64,000 nt of DNA, from assembly GCF_009695545.1 (NCBI RefSeq), contig NZ_VUNS01000020.1, forward strand, positions 46,832 to 110,831, written 5' to 3'. The position numbers and the translations under genes were made by a program. The notes beneath the pieces are model-generated. The model ran no database searches, was not told the origin of the DNA, and saw nothing but the letters and a program-made list of their open reading frames with translations. Shown one piece after another: positions 58,499-64,000 of this stretch. The number at the start of each line of letters is the position of its first letter. Within the stretch, counting starts at the first letter, position 1. This DNA comes from Victivallis lenta (GTDB taxonomy: Bacteria; Verrucomicrobiota; Lentisphaeria; Victivallales; Victivallaceae).

Positions 58499-60190
58499 AT
58501 GCTGGATATTGAAAATTCTGCCCTGATCGACCTGCTGAAAACCGACTACGCCCCCGGCAATCCCGGCCTTCGGGAACAGCTGGACGAGGTGGCCGAAGAG
58601 GTCGAGCGCAGCGGCAAGCCGGTGATGGAGATCATCGAAAACTACGGCCTCTTCTCCCGGGCCGACCTGCTTCAGGTCATCGCGAACAGTCTCGGTTCGT
58701 ACGTCTGGGACCCGCGGTCCGCGGATGTAAAAAAAGAGGTCATCGCGAGCATCGACACGAATACCGCGCGCAGCTACGGCGTGATTCCGGTGGCGCTCGA
58801 AGACGACACGCTTCACCTGGCGATGCGCAATCCGCTCGATTACCAGACGGTCGAATCGCTGCGTTTCATCCTCGGCAAGAACATCCTGCCGGTGGCGGTC
58901 GATCCGGATATGTTCGACTCAGAGCTCGAACGCTATTATCCGGAAGAGGTCGATTCGGTGGCCGATATCATCGCCGAGCTCGGACCGAGCCAGCTGCTCG
59001 AAGATTCGACGAAATCCGACGAGGAGCGCGCGAACGACGCACCGATCGTGAAATTCGTCGACGTGGTCATGCAGCAGGCGATCAAAGACAAGGCATCGGA
59101 CATCCACTTCGAGCCGTTCGAAAAGGAGTTCCGCATCCGTTACCGTGTGGACGGCGCGCTCTATGAGATGCCGCCGCCGCCGAAGAGCCTGGCGATTCCG
59201 GTCATCAGCCGCGTGAAAATCATCTCAGGGCTCAACATTTCCGAACGCCGCCGTCCGCAGGACGGACGTATCCAGCTGAAGTTCCAGGGGCGTCCGGTTG
59301 ACCTGCGCGTATCGTGCCTGCCGACCAGTTACGGCGAATCGGTCGTGCTCCGCGTGCTCGACCGGACGGTCGTGAACCTGCAGCTCGATTCGCTCGGCAT
59401 CGGGCAGGACGTGCTCGACAAGCTGCGCGAGATGATCCACCTGCCGAACGGCATTCTGCTGGTGACCGGCCCGACCGGCTCCGGCAAGACGACGACACTC
59501 TATTCCGCGCTCGGCGAGGTCAATACGGTTGAGGACAAGCTCCTGACGGCGGAAGACCCGGTCGAATACGACATTGAAGGGATTGTTCAGGTACCGATCA
59601 ACGACGCGGTCGGCATGACGTTCCAGCGGGCGCTGCGTGCGTTCCTGCGCCAGGACCCCGACCGGATTCTGGTCGGCGAGATCCGCGACTTCGAAACCGC
59701 CCAGATCGCCATCGAAGCGTCGCTGACCGGCCACTTCGTGTTCAGCACGCTGCACACCAACGATTCGGCCAGCACCGTCACCCGTCTGGTCGACATGGGG
59801 GTCGAGCCGTTCCTGATCTGTTCCTCGCTGGCCGGCATTCTCGCCCAGCGTCTCGTGCGCCGGGTCTGCAAGAACTGCAAGACCTACTACGTGCCGAGCG
59901 ACAGCGACCTGGAGCGCCTCGGAATCGACCGCAGCGTGGTCGGCGACCACAAGTTCTGCTACGGCCGCGGCTGCCCGAACTGCAACCATACCGGCTATAA
60001 AGGCCGGAAAGCGCTGACCGAGCTTCTCGTGGTGAACAACGAAATCCGTGAAATGATCGCGAACGAGGCTCCGGCCAACCACCTGCGCGAAAAAGCGCGG
60101 GAGCTCGGCATGCGGACCTTGCGCGAAGACGGCCTCGCCGCCGTGATGAACGGTGAGACAACCGTGGACGAAGTCGTTCGTTACACTTAA
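58499..60190 (+). CDS. Type II/IV secretion ATPase GspE/PilB, second copy
   Basis: This 563-residue protein resembles its upstream neighbour throughout: MshEN-like N-terminus (about 10-150), then GPTGSGKTTTLYSA near 322, AEDPVEYDIEGIVQVP near 350, VGEIRDFETAQIA near 393 and zinc Cys in CKNCKTYY and CPNCNHTGYKGRKA. Both ATPases have intact Walker motifs, so neither is a PilT-type retraction motor by sequence. GAGATGG lies before the ATG. gspF/pilC follows after 41 bp. Confidence 0.9.
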   Translation: MLDIENSALIDLLKTDYAPGNPGLREQLDEVAEEVERSGKPVMEIIENYGLFSRADLLQVIANSLGSYVWDPRSADVKKEVIASIDTNTARSYGVIPVALEDDTLHLAMRNPLDYQTVESLRFILGKNILPVAVDPDMFDSELERYYPEEVDSVADIIAELGPSQLLEDSTKSDEERANDAPIVKFVDVVMQQAIKDKASDIHFEPFEKEFRIRYRVDGALYEMPPPPKSLAIPVISRVKIISGLNISERRRPQDGRIQLKFQGRPVDLRVSCLPTSYGESVVLRVLDRTVVNLQLDSLGIGQDVLDKLREMIHLPNGILLVTGPTGSGKTTTLYSALGEVNTVEDKLLTAEDPVEYDIEGIVQVPINDAVGMTFQRALRAFLRQDPDRILVGEIRDFETAQIAIEASLTGHFVFSTLHTNDSASTVTRLVDMGVEPFLICSSLAGILAQRLVRRVCKNCKTYYVPSDSDLERLGIDRSVVGDHKFCYGRGCPNCNHTGYKGRKALTELLVVNNEIREMIANEAPANHLREKARELGMRTLREDGLAAVMNGETTVDEVVRYT

Positions 60191-60231
60191 TATAAGATTT
60201 CTCAGAACTATATCAATCCGGAGAAGATAAA

Positions 60232-61482
60232 ATGCCGCAATTCACTTACACAGCGATGGATGCGTCCGGCAAGGAGCAGAAGGGCAAGACGACCGCCGCT
60301 TCCGAAGACGCCGTTGCCGCAGAGTTGAAGAGCAAGGGAATGTTCCCAACGATGATCAAGCAGGTCGGCGGGGCGAAGAATGTCAAGAAAACCGGCTCGA
60401 AGAAAAAGAAGAGCGCCCTCAACATGACCATCGGCGCGGTCAAGATCAAACGCAAGGATCTGACCGTGGTCACGCGTCAGCTGGCGATTCTGCTGAGCGC
60501 GGGGCTGCCGCTGATCCGCTCGCTCCGCACACTTGAAAAGCAGTCGAAAAACGCCGCAGTCAAACAGATTCTCGGCCGGACCGCCGAAACGGTCGAAGGC
60601 GGCTCGACCTTCGCCGAAGCGCTCGCGCAGCATCCGAAATCGTTCGACAAGCTCTATTTGAACATGGTGCGCGCCGGCGAGGCCTCCGGTGCGATGGAGA
60701 CGATTCTGGACCGTCTCGCGAGCTTCATGGAGAAGGCGTCACGCATTTCCGGCAAGGTGAAGTCGGCCATGATCTACCCGTCGGTGGTTCTGACCATCGC
60801 CATCGGCGCGGTGATCGGCCTCATGATCTTCATCGTGCCGAACTTCACGAAAATCTTCGCGGAGCTGCTCGAAGGCGAGCCGCTGCCCGGCATCACGGTG
60901 TTCGTCATCGACGTCAGCAATACGATGGTGCAGCAGTGGTGGTGGTATCTGGCAGGCATCATCGGCATCATCATTCTATATAAGATAACCGTGCAGATAC
61001 CGGCCGGGAAATACGGAGTGGACTGGGTCAAGTACAATATGCCGCTGTTCGGGCCGATTATTTCAAAGACGGCGATTTCCCGGTTCGGCCGTACGCTCGG
61101 CACTCTGATGGCGTCCGGCGTGCCGGTGCTGTCGGCGCTCTCCATCGTGAAGGAGACTTCCGGCAACGAAGTCGTCGCGAAAGGCATCCAGAAGGTGCAC
61201 GACGCAGTGAAGGAGGGCGAAGGCATCGCGGCCCCGCTTTCGGCGACCAAGATCTTTCCGGAGATGGTGATCTCCATGGTGGAGGTCGGCGAGGAGACCG
61301 GCAAACTGCCGGAGATGCTCGACAAGATTGCGAATACCTACGACGAAGAGGTCGACAACGCGGTGAGTGCGCTGACCTCGATGATCGAGCCTCTGATGAT
61401 CGTCGGCCTCGCCGTGATCGTCGGCGGCATCGTCGTCGCGCTGTTCGCGCCGCTGGTAAAGATCATCGAAAAGATGAGCTGA
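60232..61482 (+). CDS. Type II/IV secretion inner-membrane protein GspF/PilC
   Basis: This 416-residue platform protein has two duplicated GspF domains (about 75-200 and 280-400) and three membrane helices. The N-terminal YTAMDASGKEQKGK is typical of the family, and TRQLAILLSAGLPL is at the first domain. Together with the two ATPases it could assemble the pseudopilins, such as that at 12.4 kb. No secretin, prepilin peptidase or GspD gene is in the window. GGAGA lies before the ATG. Confidence 0.9.
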   Translation: MPQFTYTAMDASGKEQKGKTTAASEDAVAAELKSKGMFPTMIKQVGGAKNVKKTGSKKKKSALNMTIGAVKIKRKDLTVVTRQLAILLSAGLPLIRSLRTLEKQSKNAAVKQILGRTAETVEGGSTFAEALAQHPKSFDKLYLNMVRAGEASGAMETILDRLASFMEKASRISGKVKSAMIYPSVVLTIAIGAVIGLMIFIVPNFTKIFAELLEGEPLPGITVFVIDVSNTMVQQWWWYLAGIIGIIILYKITVQIPAGKYGVDWVKYNMPLFGPIISKTAISRFGRTLGTLMASGVPVLSALSIVKETSGNEVVAKGIQKVHDAVKEGEGIAAPLSATKIFPEMVISMVEVGEETGKLPEMLDKIANTYDEEVDNAVSALTSMIEPLMIVGLAVIVGGIVVALFAPLVKIIEKMS

Positions 61483-61513
61483 CACGGCAAAAAGGATCAA
61501 TCCGGTATTTCAA

Positions 61514-61542
61514 CGCCCCCCGGCTCCGGGGGGCGCTTTATT
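61514..61542 (+). terminator. Terminator after gspF/pilC
   Basis: CGCCCCCCGG (61514-61523) and CCGGGGGGCG (61526-61535) are perfectly complementary (the loop in practice uses the inner pairs), followed by CTTTATT. It is moderately convincing. Confidence 0.6.
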
Positions 61543-61566
61543 CCGTAACGGGAGGGAAAGTTCGTT

Positions 61567-62661
61567 ATGCTGCATCATGTCTATGCCGTCATCATGGCGG
61601 GCGGCAGGGGAGAACGCTTCTGGCCGCAGAGCCGGAGCTGCCGCCCGAAGCAGTTCCTGCAGCTTCTCGGTGAAGGCACCATGATCGAGCAGACGGTGGA
61701 ACGGCTGAAGCCGCTGCTGCCGGCGGAACATATCCTGGTCCTCACGAACTGCGAATATGTGGATACGGTCCGCATGCTGCTGCCGTCGCTCCCCGGAGAA
61801 AACATCATCGGAGAACCGGCGGCCCGCGACACGGCGCCCTGCGCCGCCCTGGCGGCCGGAATCGTAAAAGCGCGCGGCGGGGAAGATGCAGTCATGATCC
61901 TGCTGCCGGCCGATCACGTCATCGAACGGGCGAACGATCTGGTTTCGGTGCTGGCGGATATCACGGATTTTCTGGAACGGAGGCCGGAATGGATCTGCAC
62001 CATCGGCGTCAGGCCGACAGAGCCGGCCACGGCTTACGGCTACATCCGGTGCGGGGAGCTGCTGGAGCTGGCCGGGGAGACCCGGCTCTGCCGGAGCCTC
62101 GGCTTCCGCGAGAAGCCGGATCTCGCTACGGCGGAAGAGTTCCTGAAGGCTGGAAACTACCGTTGGAATTGCGGGATGTTCCTGTTCCGCATAAAAGCGT
62201 TCGAGCTCGAACTCAAGCGGCAATGCCCGGAGCTGGCCGACATGCTCGGACAGATTTGTGAACTCAGCCGGTCCGGAAAACTGGCGGAAGTGCTGCCGGA
62301 GCTCTTCTGCCGTCAGAAAAAGCTCTCCATCGATTACGCGGTCATGGAAAAAGCAGAGCATATGGCCGTGGCTGAATGCCGGTTCGACTGGGATGACATC
62401 GGCAGCTGGACGGCATTGCGCAATCACCTGACCGCCGACAGCGACGGAAACGTAGCGACTGGTCTTTTCGCGGAAATCGACTCGCACAATCTGATCGTTT
62501 CGGGGCGCCCGGATCACCTGATTGCAGCGATCGGAGTCGATGATCTCGTCATTGTGTCGACGTCGGATGCGACGCTTGTCTGCCATGCCGGGCAGGCACA
62601 GCGGATCAAGGAGTTGTTGAGCTCATTCGGCCTGCGTCCGGAACTTCATCCGTTTCAGTGA
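61567..62661 (+). CDS. manC: Mannose-1-phosphate guanylyltransferase
   Basis: This 364-residue nucleotidyltransferase makes GDP-mannose. VIMAGGRGERFWPQSR near 8-23 is the nucleotide-binding signature and RPKQFLQLLG near 27 is typical of ManC/ManA-type enzymes. EPAARDTAPCAALAA near 83, LLPADHVIE near 117 and FREKPDLATAEEFL near 179 follow. It lacks the C-terminal phosphomannose isomerase domain of bifunctional forms. GDP-mannose feeds glycan synthesis. coaX follows after 9 bp. Confidence 0.9.
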   Translation: MLHHVYAVIMAGGRGERFWPQSRSCRPKQFLQLLGEGTMIEQTVERLKPLLPAEHILVLTNCEYVDTVRMLLPSLPGENIIGEPAARDTAPCAALAAGIVKARGGEDAVMILLPADHVIERANDLVSVLADITDFLERRPEWICTIGVRPTEPATAYGYIRCGELLELAGETRLCRSLGFREKPDLATAEEFLKAGNYRWNCGMFLFRIKAFELELKRQCPELADMLGQICELSRSGKLAEVLPELFCRQKKLSIDYAVMEKAEHMAVAECRFDWDDIGSWTALRNHLTADSDGNVATGLFAEIDSHNLIVSGRPDHLIAAIGVDDLVIVSTSDATLVCHAGQAQRIKELLSSFGLRPELHPFQ

Positions 62662-62670
62662 GGTGTGGTT

Positions 62671-63372
62671 TTGACCGTCATCCTGAACATCGGCAACACA
62701 TACAGCCGCGCGGCACTATGGAACGGAAGCGCGTTCGAATTTCTGCCGCGCATCGAAACCGTGCGACTGACATCGGCAGCCCTGCCGGCCGGGATGCCGG
62801 TCGTCGCGGCCACAGTAGTGCCGGAACTGAAGCAGCGCCTGGCAGGTGCGGATATCCGTTTTATCGATTCCCGCCATTGCGGCTGCCTGGTCGATTTCAC
62901 GCAGGTCGACACATCGACGCTCGGAGCGGACCGGGTTGCCAATGCGATTGCGCTGGCGGCGTTCCACCCGCTGCCGGCGATTGCGGTCGACTGCGGAACG
63001 GCGATCACGCTTGAAGTGGTCGATGCGGAGCGGATTTTTCGCGGCGGAGCGATTGCACCCGGCCGGAGACTGATGCGGCACGCACTCGCAGCAGGAACCG
63101 CGCAGCTGCCGGAAGTTCCGTTTTCGACTGAACTGCCGGATCGAATCGGCAACGGTACGATGGAGTCGATCCGGTTCGGTGTGGATCGCGGAGCGATCGG
63201 GCTGGTCCGTGAGCTGGTCGAGACCGCCGCGAAGCCGTACGGCGGACTTGATTCGGTAACCGTGATTGCGACCGGAGGAGACGCCGCATTTTTCGCGGCG
63301 GCGCTGCCGTTCCTGCAGCTGGCGCCGGATGAATTCACCCACCACGGAATTCGCCTCGCCGCTGCGGAATAA
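62671..63372 (+). CDS. coaX: Type III pantothenate kinase CoaX (N6 variant, TTG start)
   Basis: This 233-residue protein matches CoaX: ILNIGNTYSR at the N-terminus, GADRVANAIAL near 89 (catalytic Asp), and VDCGTAITLEVVD near 108-120. CoaX phosphorylates pantothenate, the first step of CoA synthesis, using ATP. In the family the first motif is D-x-G-N-T and the Asp binds the phosphate/metal; here it is Asn at residue 6, so activity is uncertain. The TTG at 62671 is chosen because GAGG lies about seven bases upstream; a GTG two codons earlier is too close. It is co-transcribed with manC. Confidence 0.85.
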   Translation: MTVILNIGNTYSRAALWNGSAFEFLPRIETVRLTSAALPAGMPVVAATVVPELKQRLAGADIRFIDSRHCGCLVDFTQVDTSTLGADRVANAIALAAFHPLPAIAVDCGTAITLEVVDAERIFRGGAIAPGRRLMRHALAAGTAQLPEVPFSTELPDRIGNGTMESIRFGVDRGAIGLVRELVETAAKPYGGLDSVTVIATGGDAAFFAAALPFLQLAPDEFTHHGIRLAAAE

Positions 63373-63938
63373 AGTCGAAACAATCGCGCGCCTGCAAACT
63401 TACCGACAGGGGGAGGCGCGCCCCTTCTGGGGCGCGGTCTTTCTGCACATTCGCGCAGCAGACCGTGCGGGCTCCCCGTCCGAATCTTCGATTCGGTTTG
63501 TGAGCTGGTCGTTCCGCCCGCAGCTTGCCTCCGGCGGCCGGGGCGCTTCGCCCCCGATCCCCAGACCGGCAGGGTGCCGGCGCCGACGGCGGCTTCGCCG
63601 CCTTGACTTTTACTTCATTATCTTTACGGTCAGCTTCTGCATCGTTCCGCCCGCAGACTGCCTCCGGCGTCCGGGGCGCTTCGCCCCCGGACCCCAGACC
63701 GGCAGGGTGCCGGTGCCGACGGCGGCTCCGCCGCGTTGCAATTCCGGTCAACCATGATTGACCGGAGCCGCGAACCTTGTTAAAATGCGAGCTATCAATG
63801 TTGCAGACTGGGGGAGGCGCGCCCCTTCCGGGGCGCGGTCTTTTTGCGCATTCGCGCAACAGACCGTGCGTGCTCCCCGTCCGAATCTTCGATTCGGTTT
63901 GTGAGCTGGTCGTTCCGCCCGCAGGCAGCCTCCGGCGG
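63373..63938 (-). repeat. Modular multi-hairpin repeat array B, inverted
   Basis: This holds the same modules as array A but on the minus strand: Y1 (about 63404-63610), a spaced Y1 part (about 63640-63734), X (63735-63806) and Y1 (63807-63938, cut off). The gap segment near 63611-63640 is AT-rich and differs from array A. It follows coaX by about 30 bp. Together with array A it brackets 49.3-63.4 kb as an inverted pair. Confidence 0.85.
63735..63806 (-). repeat. Repeat module X, inverted copy
   Basis: This is the reverse complement of the 73-bp X module. The palindrome is perfect here: CCGGTCAA paired with TTGACCGG. Confidence 0.85.
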
Positions 63939-64000
63939 GGGGGGGGGGGGGCCCCCCCCCCCCCCCCCCCCCCCGGGGGCGGGGGGCCCCGCGCGCCGCC
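63939..64000. other. G/C homopolymer at window end, likely artefact
   Basis: A run of about 16 Gs, then more than 20 Cs, then G/C-only sequence interrupts a Y1 repeat in mid-module. Natural sequence of this kind is unlikely; it looks like an assembly or base-calling failure at the end of a contig inside a repeat. Confidence 0.8.

Noticed and set aside
56714..58816. 700-residue minus-strand frame opposite the pilus ATPases
   Set aside because: It is an antisense shadow produced by high GC codon use; the ATPase genes have intact motifs.

Overview
The window looks like a GC-rich (roughly 60% by eye) Gram-negative anaerobe. The gene mix is a complete Rnf complex, a membrane pyrophosphatase, a pseudopilin with an N-terminal methylation signature beside glycoside hydrolases, a WbsX/GH99-like enzyme, a GH38 alpha-mannosidase with its own LacI regulator, and an SSS symporter. 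This fits a Lentisphaerota (Victivallis-like) gut or polysaccharide-degrading lineage. The taxonomic call is inference from gene content only. The last ~60 bases are a G/C homopolymer that looks like a contig-end artefact.

Layout. 1-2.7 kb: a truncated gene, an SNase-like lipoprotein, a 112-bp imperfect palindrome, the MntA/HepT toxin-antitoxin pair and tRNA-Cys, in DNA visibly more AT-rich than the rest. 2.8-8.4 kb: SSS symporter, Fe-S aldo/keto reductase and a divergent tandem-duplicated QueG-like Fe-S protein. 8.5-15.6 kb: a carbohydrate locus (clan-A hydrolase with a CBM9-like tail, WbsX-like enzyme, pseudopilin) facing an AraC regulator and an AmpG-like transporter. 15.7-20 kb: FAD oxidoreductase, a radical-SAM/MnmD fusion and two related SHOCT-like membrane proteins. 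20-24 kb: a citramalate/isopropylmalate synthase preceded by what looks like an Ile attenuator, then rhomboid protease and queA. 24-28 kb: lacI-type gene plus GH38 mannosidase with a visible operator. 28.2-30.9 kb: rpsP-khpA-trmD-rplS-rnhB. 31.2-35.9 kb: secA, pyrE, a zinc-ribbon protein and a PtsN-like protein. 36-41.6 kb: an overlapping four-gene operon (lipoprotein, NMT1-like binding protein, Cache-HAMP-PP2C phosphatase, WecA-like transferase fusion). 42-48.2 kb: rnfABCDGE and epmA. 48.2-49.3 kb: an array of palindrome-rich repeats. 49.3-63.4 kb: yfcE-like, lysS, hppA, lipoprotein, rpsD, thiI, two GspE/PilB ATPases plus GspF/PilC, manC and coaX. 63.4-63.94 kb: the same repeat family in inverted orientation.

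How the genes fit together. Rnf couples ferredoxin oxidation and NAD reduction to an ion gradient, and the K+-dependent-type pyrophosphatase adds to the same gradient, which an SSS symporter can spend. The two glycan loci release and import sugars under AraC and LacI control. EpmA, QueA, ThiI, TrmD and the YtqA-MnmD fusion are translation-modification functions.

The strongest candidates for something undescribed are: (1) the modular multi-hairpin repeat family, with covarying stems, in arrays at 48.2-49.3 kb and 63.4-63.9 kb and a decayed copy between rnhB and secA; (2) the Ile-codon leader plus terminator upstream of the citramalate-type synthase; and (3) the YtqA (MnmL)-MnmD fusion, which would put two consecutive steps of mnm5U synthesis in one polypeptide.
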